Below, in pieces: positions 7,717 to 14,955 of a stretch of 21,982 bases of DNA (position 1 is the stretch's first letter; every line of letters starts with the position of its first letter). Source of the stretch: Thermoleophilia bacterium (lineage in GTDB: Bacteria > Actinomycetota > Thermoleophilia > Gaiellales > Gaiellaceae); the NCBI GenBank assembly GCA_025934335.1, contig JAICYG010000025.1:1-21982 (forward strand), read 5' to 3'. The notes below the pieces were generated by a model, which worked only from the letters and a program-made list of their open reading frames with translations, did no database searches and was not told the DNA's origin. The translations under genes and the position numbers were made by a program.

Positions 7717-8751
7717 CTACGCGACGGCGAGGAGCGGGGTGAGCGCGTCGAGGAGCGGCCCCGCGCCGAAGCGGACGGGGTCGGTCGCCGGCAGCCCCGT
7801 CTCCGCCGCCGCCGCGGCGACGGCGCTCCGTGCGTCGGCCTCGTCGAGATCACGTGTGTTGAGGGCGACGGCGAGCACCTTTGCGGGCCGTGCGATCAGG
7901 CTGATCCGCTCGTGCAGCTCGACGAGCTCCGAGAGCGGCGGGATCGGGAATCGCTCGTCCTCCTCGACGAACCGCTGGTCCGCCTTGTGGCAGAGCACGT
8001 AGGCATGCGGGGCCGATCCGTGCATGAGCCCCATCGTCACGCCCGAGTAGAGCGGGTTGAGCAGCGATCCCTGGCCCTCGACGAAGAGCACCTCGCCGCC
8101 GCGCCGGACGCCGTCGAGGACAAGCTGCTCGGCCGCACCGGCGATGAAGTCGGAGACGACCGCGTCGACCGAGATCCCCCACCCTGCGATGGCGATGCCC
8201 GTCTGCCCGGTGGGAACGAACACGCTGCGGATCCCACGCGCCTGCGCTTCGCGGTCGAGCTCGAGCGCAACCGTCATCTTCCCGATCGCGCAGTCGGAGC
8301 CGACCATCAGGATCGACGTCGCGTCGTGCGTCAGGTTCTCGCCGGTGGGCACGTTCAGGTCCGGCGGCGCCTTGCGCAGGTCGCGCAGCTCGACGCCGTG
8401 CAGCGCCGCGAGGTCGGCCAGCTCCGGGTCGTCGCCGATGAATTCGTGCAGCCCGTTCTCGACGTCGAGCCCCGCGCGCACGCAGTCGGCGAGCAGCCTT
8501 CGCCACTCCGGCGGAAAGCGGCCGCCGGCGGTCGCGACGCCGACGAGCGCCGTCGTCGGCTCGTGCTTCCTCGCCTCCTCGAGCGAATGGACGAGCGGGA
8601 AGCCCTCGAGCTCCGTGGCATCCGTCTGCGTGTCGAGGACGCAGACGACGTCCTCCGGCCGGTAGCGCATCACGCCGCGTGCGGTCTTGCCGTAGTGCGG
8701 GTCGCCGGACCGCCCTTCGGCGAGAATCAGGAGCCTACGCGGGCGCGACAC
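7717..8751 (-). CDS. dgcN: DUF1611-family protein, probable D-glutamate N-acetyltransferase DgcN
   Basis: The 344-residue protein has the two parts of DUF1611 proteins: a Rossmann-like N-terminal domain (about 1-135; RLLILAEG, VGVATAGGRFP, DVENGLHEF) and a P-loop C-terminal domain with GSDCAIGKMT (151-160), followed by FVPTGQTGIAIAGWG, DFIAGAAE, VEGQGSLLNP and HKADQR, all typical of the family. In described bacteria and haloarchaea this family (DgcN) acetylates D-glutamate, and its partner DgcA racemises the product. Its partner here is directly upstream with a 17-base overlap, which is the main reason for the name. The start is GTG 8751. The family was long annotated only as an NTP-binding domain of unknown function, so the substrate remains an inference. 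Confidence 0.85.
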   Translation of the reverse strand: MSRPRRLLILAEGRSGDPHYGKTARGVMRYRPEDVVCVLDTQTDATELEGFPLVHSLEEARKHEPTTALVGVATAGGRFPPEWRRLLADCVRAGLDVENGLHEFIGDDPELADLAALHGVELRDLRKAPPDLNVPTGENLTHDATSILMVGSDCAIGKMTVALELDREAQARGIRSVFVPTGQTGIAIAGWGISVDAVVSDFIAGAAEQLVLDGVRRGGEVLFVEGQGSLLNPLYSGVTMGLMHGSAPHAYVLCHKADQRFVEEDERFPIPPLSELVELHERISLIARPAKVLAVALNTRDLDEADARSAVAAAAAETGLPATDPVRFGAGPLLDALTPLLAVA

Positions 8752-9730
8752 CGAGGCCCGGCTTCTCCGCAGGGAGCTGCACCCCGTCCGTGAGCTCGAC
8801 GCCCGGCCACGGGTCGTGCGCGAGCAGGAGGTTCCCGTCGAGGTCGACGTGATCCATGAGGCTCGCGATGTGCGCGCCCGGAGCGATCCCGAGCCCCGAT
8901 TCGACCATGCAGCCGAGCATCACGCCGAGCCCGAGCGCGCGTGCGGCGTGCGCCATGCGCACCGCTTCCCGGATACCGCCCGACTTCGCCAGCTTGATGT
9001 TGATGCCATGGGCGCGCTCGGCGCAGACGGCGACGTCCGCGAGCCCGTGGCAGTCCTCGTCCACGTAGATCGGGACGGGCGAGCGGCGCTTCAGCTCGGG
9101 ACCACCCGGATCGTCGGCGGGTAGCGGCTGCTCGCAGTACTGGAGCGCGGCCATCCGCGGCAGGTAGTCGAGGGCCTCGTCGAGCGACCACGCCTCGTTC
9201 ACGTCGCACTGGAGCGGCAGGTCGGTGACGCGCCGTACCGCGTCGACGCGCTCGGCGTCGAGACCGTCGCGGCCGCCGAGCTTCAGCTTCAGGCGCCGGA
9301 AGCCCCGGTCGCGGACCCGCTCCGTTCGGCGAGCCATGTCGTCGGGGTCGCCGAGCCAGATCGTCCACGAGGTCGGCGGGCCGGCACGACGCAGCCCCAG
9401 GAGCCGGTAGACCGGCAGTCCGGTCAGCTTCCCCTGCAGATCGTGCAGCGCGTGATCGAGTGCCGCCCGCGCCGCGTCCTCGCCCGGCGGGAGACCGGCG
9501 AAGATCTCGTCGAGCGCGAACGGGTCGTCGCCCACCTCGACCTGCTCGAGCCACGCCACCGCCGACTCCGCCGTCTGCTCGTAGCGCTCGACCGGCGCCG
9601 CCTCGCCGTAGCCGACGGTGTCACCGTGACGGAGCTCGACCTGGACGACGTCCGCCTCGTCCTGCGACTCGCGTGAGATCGTGAACGTCTCCGCGAGCTG
9701 CACCGTCGCCTTCCTGGCACGCAATTCCAC
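8735..9730 (-). CDS. dgcA: Enolase-superfamily epimerase, probable N-acetyl-D-glutamate racemase DgcA (or dipeptide epimerase)
   Basis: Muconate-lactonising/dipeptide-epimerase subgroup of the enolase superfamily. In the 331-residue form the catalytic pair KLK is at 148-150, metal ligands are Asp176 (DVNEAW), Glu200 (CEQP) and Asp224 (VDED), and the opposing lysine is in NIKLAKSGG (about 246), followed by GCMVESGLG. The full set predicts 1,1-proton transfer at an amino-acid alpha carbon. Close relatives include L-Ala-D/L-Glu epimerase of peptidoglycan recycling; the overlapping DUF1611 gene favours DgcA. I chose GTG 9730 since a TAGTGT -10 lies seven bases upstream and the product then begins like the family; TTG 9748 is an upstream alternative that would precede the -10. 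It heads the operon of epimerase, DUF1611 and phosphoesterase. Confidence 0.88.
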   Translation of the reverse strand: MELRARKATVQLAETFTISRESQDEADVVQVELRHGDTVGYGEAAPVERYEQTAESAVAWLEQVEVGDDPFALDEIFAGLPPGEDAARAALDHALHDLQGKLTGLPVYRLLGLRRAGPPTSWTIWLGDPDDMARRTERVRDRGFRRLKLKLGGRDGLDAERVDAVRRVTDLPLQCDVNEAWSLDEALDYLPRMAALQYCEQPLPADDPGGPELKRRSPVPIYVDEDCHGLADVAVCAERAHGINIKLAKSGGIREAVRMAHAARALGLGVMLGCMVESGLGIAPGAHIASLMDHVDLDGNLLLAHDPWPGVELTDGVQLPAEKPGLGVAPA

Positions 9731-9736
9731 GGGGGC

Positions 9737-9743
9737 TACACTA
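9737..9743. promoter_or_regulatory. Overlapping divergent -10 boxes for tRNA-Arg and the epimerase operon
   Basis: The seven bases TACACTA read TACACT on the plus strand (9737-9742) and TAGTGT on the minus strand (9743 to 9738), both fitting TANNNT. The plus box lies 12 bases before the mature tRNA 5' end and the minus box seven bases before GTG 9730. A weak plus -35 (CTGGCA, 9714-9719) has a 17-base spacer; no minus -35 is obvious. Confidence 0.6.
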
Positions 9744-9754
9744 GGCAATCCCCG

Positions 9755-9827
9755 GCGCCCGTAGCTCAGGGGATAGAGCGTTCGCCTCCGGAGCGAAAGG
9801 TCGCAGGTTCGATTCCTGCCGGGCGCA
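9755..9827 (+). tRNA. tRNA-Arg (anticodon CCG)
   Basis: A 73-base cloverleaf: acceptor GCGCCCG pairs with CGGGCGC; D-arm GCTC/GAGC (9764-9767, 9776-9779); anticodon stem TTCGC/GCGAA with loop CTCCGGA placing CCG at 9788-9790; T-arm GCAGG-TTCGATT-CCTGC; discriminator A at 9827. It reads CGG arginine codons, common in a GC-rich genome. CCA is not encoded, so the 3' end requires RNase Z and CCA addition. Confidence 0.98.
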
Positions 9828-9900
9828 TGAACCGTACGAGGGCTCAGCCGATCTTCTTCGGCGGTTCGATGCCCTGGGCATTGCCTCGCGCGAACGCGCG

Positions 9901-10278
9901 CTAGCCGATGAAGGCGGTCAGGCGGATGGAGACGAGAACGCCCGGAAGTTCGACTCCGAGCTTGGCTACGTAGCGGCTCGGCGGGCGACGCGGAAACCAG
10001 ACGGCGTACTCGTCGTTCATCTCCGCGAAGTCGCCGGGGTTGCGGAGGAGGATCCCAACCTCGACGACGTCTTCCAACGTTGCGCCCGCCGCTCGCAACA
10101 CCGCCTCACAGTTCGCGAGCGCCTGCCGCGTCTGATCCTTGATCGTCGGGCCGGCAAGTGCGCCGGTCGTCACATCGACGCCCACCGTTCCCGACACGTA
10201 AACGTGCGCACCCGCTTTCACCGCCTGGCTGTAGAGCGGCGAGGTTGGAGCATCGGGCGCGGCGACGATTTCGCGCAT
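9901..10278 (-). CDS. Rid-family (YjgF/YER057c/UK114) protein without the canonical arginine
   Basis: A 125-residue Rid-fold protein. It has the family start (IVAAPDAPTSPLYSQAVKAG), VYVSGTVGVD, QTRQALANCEAVLRAAGATLEDVVEV and the C-terminal VSIRLTAFIG. RidA proteins deaminate reactive enamines/imines made by PLP enzymes and need an arginine just before the last strand (RLP); here the aligned stretch reads VELP, so it probably belongs to one of the Rid2-Rid7 subgroups with a different or unknown activity. The ATG at 10278 gives a family-length product; the longer upstream frame lacks family sequence. It lies downstream of the tRNA on the opposite strand with about 166 bases of free DNA before it, so it has its own promoter (not identified). 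Confidence 0.9.
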   Translation of the reverse strand: MREIVAAPDAPTSPLYSQAVKAGAHVYVSGTVGVDVTTGALAGPTIKDQTRQALANCEAVLRAAGATLEDVVEVGILLRNPGDFAEMNDEYAVWFPRRPPSRYVAKLGVELPGVLVSIRLTAFIG

Positions 10279-10444
10279 CGGTGGCCATCTTGAACCCTGA
10301 CCCGCAGCGGTGTCCAGCCTCCGATTGCGTGGCGACTGTTGACGCGGCGGCGGGTCGGGAGTCGAGAGGCGTGGCCGCTCTCGGCGTTCCGTCGCCGCTT
10401 GTCCGCGATGGAGACGGAACGAGCGCCGGACGAGTTTTGGTGTC

Positions 10445-11449
10445 TCAGTTCGCGTCCAGCGAGACAACCCACCTGTTCTTCGGCAGCCGCAGCAGCGGCC
10501 GAGGGGGCCCGTCGTTATCGCTCACGTCGATTTGCGTGTAGTTGCTCCGGTAGATGAACAGCTCGCTGCTGTCCCGACCCCAGGCGAACTGCTCTCCCGG
10601 CCCGAACCGGTGCAGGATCACTCCGCCCGGGGAGACGGTGAGGATGTGTCCCCCGCGTGCGGTGATGCCGAGCGCCTTCGAGTCCGGCGACCAGCCGTTC
10701 AGGTTCGTCGCGTTGACACCGGCGACGACGCGTGCGCGCCCCGTCTGCTTGTCGACGATGCGAACCTGCTGGTGGTACTGGTCGAGTTCCTTGACGTAGG
10801 CCCAGTAGCGAAGGTCGGGCGAGATGTACGGCGCGTTGAACCCTTGGGCAGTCGGAGTGCTCCAGAGCGTGACCGTCTTCCCCGTCGCCGGGGTGAGCAC
10901 GCGCATCCGGGCGCCGGTGATCCCGACCCGGCGTGACTCGCTGTAGACCAGCGACCTGCCGTCGGGCGTCCACCGGACGGGTGAGAAGACGTGCTTCGTG
11001 TCATTCGAGCTGAGGAGCACGGTTGGAACGCTGCCGTCGATCGGCACGAACTGCAGCTCGTTGCCCCTTGCTCCGGCCGAGCCGACAACGAGCGAACGGG
11101 AGTCCGGCGACCAGACGAAGCTCAGCTGGCAGTCCCGGCAATTCGGGTTGCTCGGGGCGAGCAGTCGTGGGTTGGCCCCGTCCGCGCCTTCGACGTGGAT
11201 GCCGGTGGGATCCTCCCAGGCGATCGAGGCGTCGTCAGGTGACCAGCGGCCCCAGGTGCCGTAGTGCGCCCTCGACAGGATGCGGAGCACGTGGCCCGAC
11301 GTATCGATCACCTCCAGGCGTGCACCGACGGTGCCGGTCCGCGGCGCGACGAACACCACGAGTTGCGTGGCGGGCGTCGCGACGGCCGCCGTTGCGCCGG
11401 CAGCCAGGGAGACGAGGAGTCCGAGAGCCAACAAGAGGCGAGTCTTCAC
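10445..11449 (-). CDS. Secreted single-propeller TolB/WD40-like protein
   Basis: A 334-residue exported protein: positively charged start, hydrophobic stretch (about residues 4-22) and a likely signal-peptidase site around 24-27. The body has about six repeats of the PD40 type (WSPDD, WSPDS, WTPDG, ISPDL, WSPDS, WGRDS), enough for one six-bladed beta-propeller. Such domains in TolB and Gaiella-type actinobacteria bind partners or glycans; no catalytic residues are visible. A CRDC motif (two cysteines near residue 106) may be a disulphide. GTG 11449 follows GAGG about six bases upstream and lies 14 bases after the stop of the larger propeller gene, so the two are probably co-transcribed. Confidence 0.88.
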   Translation of the reverse strand: MKTRLLLALGLLVSLAAGATAAVATPATQLVVFVAPRTGTVGARLEVIDTSGHVLRILSRAHYGTWGRWSPDDASIAWEDPTGIHVEGADGANPRLLAPSNPNCRDCQLSFVWSPDSRSLVVGSAGARGNELQFVPIDGSVPTVLLSSNDTKHVFSPVRWTPDGRSLVYSESRRVGITGARMRVLTPATGKTVTLWSTPTAQGFNAPYISPDLRYWAYVKELDQYHQQVRIVDKQTGRARVVAGVNATNLNGWSPDSKALGITARGGHILTVSPGGVILHRFGPGEQFAWGRDSSELFIYRSNYTQIDVSDNDGPPRPLLRLPKNRWVVSLDAN

Positions 11450-11463
11450 ACCTGCCTCGCTCG

Positions 11464-13413
11464 CTAGCGCCAGCTCAGCGCGCCGACAGCGCCGAGGTTG
11501 TGGGTCAGCTGCTTCAAGCCGGTGCCGTTGACGCCGATCGTGTAGATCTCGCCGATCCCGTTCGCGTCCGTGGCGGTCAAGGCGAAGCGGGTGCCGTCGG
11601 GCGACCAGGCGAGCCCCTGTACTCCGGCGCCGGAGGCGAGCAGCGGCGTGAGCGCGATCGACTTCGAGCCGGAGCCGACGATCACGATCGAGCTGTGCCC
11701 TCGACCGTCGCCTCGCAGGTAGGCGAGGCGGCCGTCACGCGACCAGGCAAGCACCCCCGGCGCCCCCTTCGCGACGGTCTGCACAGCACCGGTGGCCGGG
11801 TCGAGCGTGTTCACGGTCGGCCGGGCCGTGTTGGTGACGAACGCGATCTTCGTCGGCCCCCAGACGGGGTTCCAACCCACGACATGGAGGCTGCGTGCGG
11901 CTCCGCCGCTTGCAGGCATGGTGAAACCCGTCGGCGGCGTGTTGGTGCCGCTGCGCAGGAACGCGATCTGCCCGCCGTCGGGCGACCAGCTCGGGTCGTC
12001 GTCGAAAGGCGTCTCTTCCTGGTAGGTGTGGTTTGTCAGCTGCACGGCTGCCCCTCCCGTGGACGGGATACGCCAGAGCGTCGTCGGGCAGCCGTCGCAC
12101 TTCTCGGCCATCTGCTGTTGCACGTACGCGATGCTGCTCCCATCCGGGGAAATGCTGGGCCGGCGCTCGTCGGTGCTGGTGTCGGTCAGCCGGCGCAGAC
12201 CACTTCCGTCAGGGGCGACGCGGTAGAGGTCTGCCGACGGGTTCGAGCAGGCGCTCTGGTACACGACCGCCCGCGCGTGGGGGACGGCCTGCGTCCACGC
12301 CGGGTACTCGTCGCCGCAGATCGGCGCGGTCGCCAGATGGCGCGCCGCGGAGGTTCCGGGCGTTTGCAGGATCAACTGCGTGACCGGGGACCCCGGCTGA
12401 GGCTGCTGCCAGTGGGCGATCGAGCCGTCGCCGAGGAAGATGCCGTTGTAGTTCGCGACCGCCGGAGGAAGCCGCCAGGGACGCCGACGGGCGACGTCGT
12501 AGCCGATCCAGCCGTCGTCGCCGTAGAGCAGCATGCGGCTGTTGCCGGCCCAGGCGATGCCGTGGTTGAACGGCACGTTCGCGGTCGCGAGATGTGCGAG
12601 GCGCACGTCGAGGAAGGGCCGACCGATCCCGCCGCGGCGCAGCTGGAGATGCTTGCCGTCCACCACCGCGAGCACGGCACCGGAGGGTGACCACGCGAAC
12701 GCCTGGCCTTCCGGCGCCGCCAGACGATTGCCCGACCGGCTATAGACGCCAACCGCGCCGGCGCTCACCACCGCAAGCCGGTCGGCTGCCCCCCAGCCCG
12801 GAGGCCCGTCGCCGTCGGCCGTCCAGAGATGCCTGCCGCTCGGACTGACGACGTGGACGGCGTCGTCGCTGGTCGTATAGGCGAGCATGCTGCCGTCGGG
12901 TGACCAGCTGGGCGCGCCGAGGATGTTCGTCAGGTGCGGCACGAGCGTGCGCCACCGGCCCGCACTCCAGGCGTAGAGACCGCCCTCACCCGGGTTGCTG
13001 CCGCTGGCGGCGAGCGCGAGCCTCCGGCTGTCGCTCGTCCAGCTGAGGCTCGCAGCGAGACCGTCGTTCGGAGTGGCAGCCCAGAGCGGCGGCGAGACGC
13101 GCCGGCGTCCGCGCCCGTCGATCCCGACCACGTACACGGCGACGTGGCCGCCGCGGGTGCTCACGAAGGCGACGTGCTTGCCGTCGGGCGAAACGGCCGG
13201 GTCGGCGTCGAGTGCAGGACTGTCACTCAGATCGACACGCTTGCCGGTACCGTCGATGCGGTAGATCTCTCCGTTCACGGTTGGTGAACGGTTGGCGGCG
13301 AAGACGATCTGGCCCGTGTTCCGGTTCGAACGGGTCGCGGCACCCGCGCCGATCCCACTGGCGAGAGCGACGCTCACCGCGCCGGCGGTCGCCGAGAGGT
13401 ACAAGCGCCTCAT
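11464..13413 (-). CDS. Secreted two-propeller TolB/WD40-like protein
   Basis: A 649-residue exported protein with a signal peptide-like N-terminus (about 1-26). At least eight PD40-type repeats are visible (VSPDG, WTSDS, WSPDG, WSPSG, ISPDG, WSPDG, WSRDG, WSPDG), spread over the length so that two consecutive propellers fit. Cysteines occur as pairs (ICGDE, SACSN, EKCDGCP), suggesting disulphides in an oxidising compartment. No enzymatic motif is seen; a peptide- or glycan-binding or DPP-IV-like propeller without its hydrolase domain is possible. ATG 13413 is preceded by CATAGT six bases upstream, compatible with a weak leaderless promoter. It is the first gene of a two-gene unit with a smaller paralogue behind it. 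Confidence 0.88.
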   Translation of the reverse strand: MRRLYLSATAGAVSVALASGIGAGAATRSNRNTGQIVFAANRSPTVNGEIYRIDGTGKRVDLSDSPALDADPAVSPDGKHVAFVSTRGGHVAVYVVGIDGRGRRRVSPPLWAATPNDGLAASLSWTSDSRRLALAASGSNPGEGGLYAWSAGRWRTLVPHLTNILGAPSWSPDGSMLAYTTSDDAVHVVSPSGRHLWTADGDGPPGWGAADRLAVVSAGAVGVYSRSGNRLAAPEGQAFAWSPSGAVLAVVDGKHLQLRRGGIGRPFLDVRLAHLATANVPFNHGIAWAGNSRMLLYGDDGWIGYDVARRRPWRLPPAVANYNGIFLGDGSIAHWQQPQPGSPVTQLILQTPGTSAARHLATAPICGDEYPAWTQAVPHARAVVYQSACSNPSADLYRVAPDGSGLRRLTDTSTDERRPSISPDGSSIAYVQQQMAEKCDGCPTTLWRIPSTGGAAVQLTNHTYQEETPFDDDPSWSPDGGQIAFLRSGTNTPPTGFTMPASGGAARSLHVVGWNPVWGPTKIAFVTNTARPTVNTLDPATGAVQTVAKGAPGVLAWSRDGRLAYLRGDGRGHSSIVIVGSGSKSIALTPLLASGAGVQGLAWSPDGTRFALTATDANGIGEIYTIGVNGTGLKQLTHNLGAVGALSWR

Positions 13414-13475
13414 CGGCCGACTATGGCACCGCGCCGGACCGGGTGTGTGATCCCGTCGTAAGCCTTCTGTGCAGA

Positions 13476-13500
13476 GGGCCGGCGACGCTCGAACCGGCCC
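13476..13500 (-). terminator. Hairpin after the 56-residue ORF, possible terminator
   Basis: GGGCCGG (13476-13482) and CCGGCCC (13494-13500) form a perfect seven-pair stem with an 11-base loop. It starts at the last base of the stop codon of the small ORF above it. No U-tract follows on either strand, so the terminator role is tentative. Confidence 0.4.
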
Positions 13501-13670
13501 TAGACCGTCGGCAAGAAGCGCAACGCGAGCGGCGGCATCTGCCCGGCTGCGCGACCCCGGCGACCGGACGAGCGAGGCTCGCGCGTGACGGAGGCTCGGC
13601 CCGCGAGCGCGTCGAGGACGCGGTCGAGGCGCGGGACCCGGAGGCCCCTGACAAGAGTTGTCGGTTCCAT
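13500..13670 (-). CDS. Small basic ORF of 56 residues, leaderless-type promoter
   Basis: Not recognised. ATG 13670 is seven bases after a TAGCGT -10 (13683 to 13678). Codons 7-33 show strongly GC-rich third positions, like the genes around it, then the bias falls away. The product is rich in arginine and leucine (VRGLRVPRLDRVLDALAG early on) with no membrane segment or motif. It could be a true small gene, a decaying remnant or a chance ORF. It lies just upstream of the larger propeller gene. Confidence 0.35.
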   Translation of the reverse strand: MEPTTLVRGLRVPRLDRVLDALAGRASVTREPRSSGRRGRAAGQMPPLALRFLPTV

Positions 13671-13952
13671 GCCGACCACGCTACGGGTGAGCGGAGAGAG
13701 CCGCGTCGGCCGCGCGGACGATCTGTTGTCCGCCCCGCGAACGATTCGGCGCTACCGCCGGGCGGCGGTCAGGCGAGCGGCGAGCGCCCCATGAGGCGAG
13801 GTTGCCATCAGGCGCAGGCGGAGCGCGTAGCCCCGGGAGGAGCTGTACCGGCTGATCAGGCGAAGCACGGTCATGCTCCTGCAACGGGCGGACGCGCGTT
13901 CCGGGTGCGGGAGGCTCTAAAGCCGAGGATCGTGCCCGCCGATACGAGTCGC
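13671..13952. other. Intergenic stretch without a convincing gene
   Basis: I see no protein of known family here on either strand. A 40-codon minus-strand ORF (13752-13874) has GC-rich third positions but a Shine-Dalgarno sequence too close to its ATG and no promoter of the leaderless type, so I leave it uncalled. The stretch must contain the promoter of the genes beginning at 13953. Confidence 0.4.
13678..13683 (-). promoter_or_regulatory. Probable leaderless -10 (TAGCGT) for the 56-residue ORF
   Basis: TAGCGT on the minus strand is separated from ATG 13670 by exactly seven bases, the same spacing found at several other starts in this window. Confidence 0.4.
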
Positions 13953-14156
13953 ATGACTGCGGCAACCACGGTCGCCCCCGCGGGCGACGACACAACGACG
14001 CCCGAGCCCGCCTGGACGGCCGAGGCGTTCGAGACGCTGAGCGAGGAAGCGGTGCTCGGCCTTCTCCTCCGACGGATGCGCAAGCTGCTCGCGCGCGGAT
14101 ACAACCCCACCGAGTCGCTGATCGCGGCGAGTCGCGCCGACCTGCCCATTCCGTAG
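13953..14156 (+). CDS. Small hypothetical protein, 67 residues
   Basis: Not recognised. The product has a Thr/Pro/Ala-rich N-terminus (about 1-22), then an amphipathic helical stretch with LSEEAVLGLLLRRMRKLLARG (about 31-51) and a short tail. The helix looks like a protein-protein contact region rather than a membrane span. GC-rich third positions support coding. An alternative start is GTG 13932, which has GAGG close in front of it. Its stop codon lies in the -10 box of the next gene, 11 bases upstream of that gene's ATG. Confidence 0.6.
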   Translation: MTAATTVAPAGDDTTTPEPAWTAEAFETLSEEAVLGLLLRRMRKLLARGYNPTESLIAASRADLPIP

Positions 14157-14159
14157 GCT
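14154..14159 (+). promoter_or_regulatory. Probable leaderless -10 (TAGGCT) for the 91-residue membrane protein
   Basis: TAGGCT begins at the stop codon of the preceding gene and ends seven bases before ATG 14167. The next gene could thus be transcribed alone as well as by readthrough. Confidence 0.5.
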
Positions 14160-14166
14160 CGTCACC

Positions 14167-14442
14167 ATGTCGTTCAGGCCCGAGGCGACGCTGAACCGCC
14201 GGGCGCTCCGCCGCGAGGCGGTGCAGCTCGGCGTCGTCGCCTGCGCGTGCGTCGCGCTGCTGCTCGCCGGCTCCGGCGCACTCCACGTCGTCGCGGCTGT
14301 CGTTGCCGTCGTCGCGGGTGTGCTCGCCGCGATCGCGGCGACGGTCGCGTGGCGCGTCGGCGGTCGCGGTGTCTCGCTCGGGCTCTACCTCGGCGCTGCG
14401 GTCGCCTTCCTCGCGCTCGCAGCCGCAGCCGTCCTGCGCTAG
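14167..14442 (+). CDS. Small integral membrane protein, 91 residues
   Basis: Not assignable to a named family. After a basic N-terminus (RRALRRE) there are three hydrophobic stretches (about 20-38, 41-63 and 71-90), mostly Ala/Val/Leu, separated by a short GGRG turn. It therefore spans the membrane two or three times. ATG 14167 follows a TAGGCT -10 by seven bases. Its TAG stop directly abuts the stop of the pilin-like gene on the other strand, with no base in between. Confidence 0.75.
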   Translation: MSFRPEATLNRRALRREAVQLGVVACACVALLLAGSGALHVVAAVVAVVAGVLAAIAATVAWRVGGRGVSLGLYLGAAVAFLALAAAAVLR

Positions 14443-14880
14443 TCAGTTCGCGTCGTTCTGGACGGTTGCCGGGCAGACGCCCGTGTCGTCCACCTCGCCG
14501 CGGGACGATCCCGGGGCGGCCGGCGTGTGCGCCGCGGCACCGCGCACGACGAATGCGTGCTTCCCGTTCACGACCTTGTCGAGGCAGTACGTCCGACCGT
14601 CGCCGCTCACCCTCACGTCGTCGACCTCGACGCCCGTGTCGTAGCCCTTCAGCGCGTCGACCGTCATCCCCGTGTACGTGTCGTTGTCGGTGTGGTACGC
14701 CTCGGCACTCGAGACGGCCGTGCGCACATCGGCGGCCGCCGTGCGCGTCTCCGCCCGACCGGAGAAGCCGAGGTACGACGCGACCGCGATCAGCAGCAGC
14801 GCAGCGACGACGACCAGCACGACGAGCATCTCGGCCATCGTGAAGCCGTGGTCGTGTGCAAGACGCCGCCGCAAAGCCAT
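14443..14880 (-). CDS. Type IV pilin-like protein with class III (prepilin) leader
   Basis: A 145-residue pilin/pseudopilin. The leader is 12 residues (basic, ending HDHG) and would be cut by prepilin peptidase before FTMAEMLVVLVVV; Glu at +5 of the mature protein is present, as needed for assembly. The hydrophobic helix runs about 25 residues, followed by a globular domain with two cysteines (about 100 and 137) likely forming the C-terminal disulphide loop. No other pilus or type II secretion genes lie in the window, so this is an orphan major or minor pilin, or a surface pseudopilin. ATG 14880 is used since it gives the short leader; the upstream extension to 14913 lacks support. Confidence 0.88.
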   Translation of the reverse strand: MALRRRLAHDHGFTMAEMLVVLVVVAALLLIAVASYLGFSGRAETRTAAADVRTAVSSAEAYHTDNDTYTGMTVDALKGYDTGVEVDDVRVSGDGRTYCLDKVVNGKHAFVVRGAAAHTPAAPGSSRGEVDDTGVCPATVQNDAN

Positions 14881-14955
14881 GCTCGGAGTAACCTGCGGGC
14901 CGCCCGCCGCCACGCCCCCCGTTCGGAGAGTCTTCCCCCGTTCCTTCGGGAGCGC

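Noticed and set aside
9828..9900. Terminator after tRNA-Arg
   Set aside because: Several five- to six-pair hairpins can be drawn, but none is long enough or followed by a U-tract.
11023..12690. 555-codon open frame on the plus strand
   Set aside because: Antisense to the propeller genes; composition is Arg/Pro/Gly-rich with no family features.
10683..13160. Recurrent short DNA repeat resembling CCGTCGGGCGACCAG
   Set aside because: It is the coding sequence of the repeated WSPDG protein motif in the propeller blades, not a separate DNA repeat or CRISPR array.
13476..13500. T-arm-like GGTTCGAGC suggesting a tRNA fragment
   Set aside because: The stem is too long, the loop is 11 bases and no acceptor or anticodon arm is nearby.
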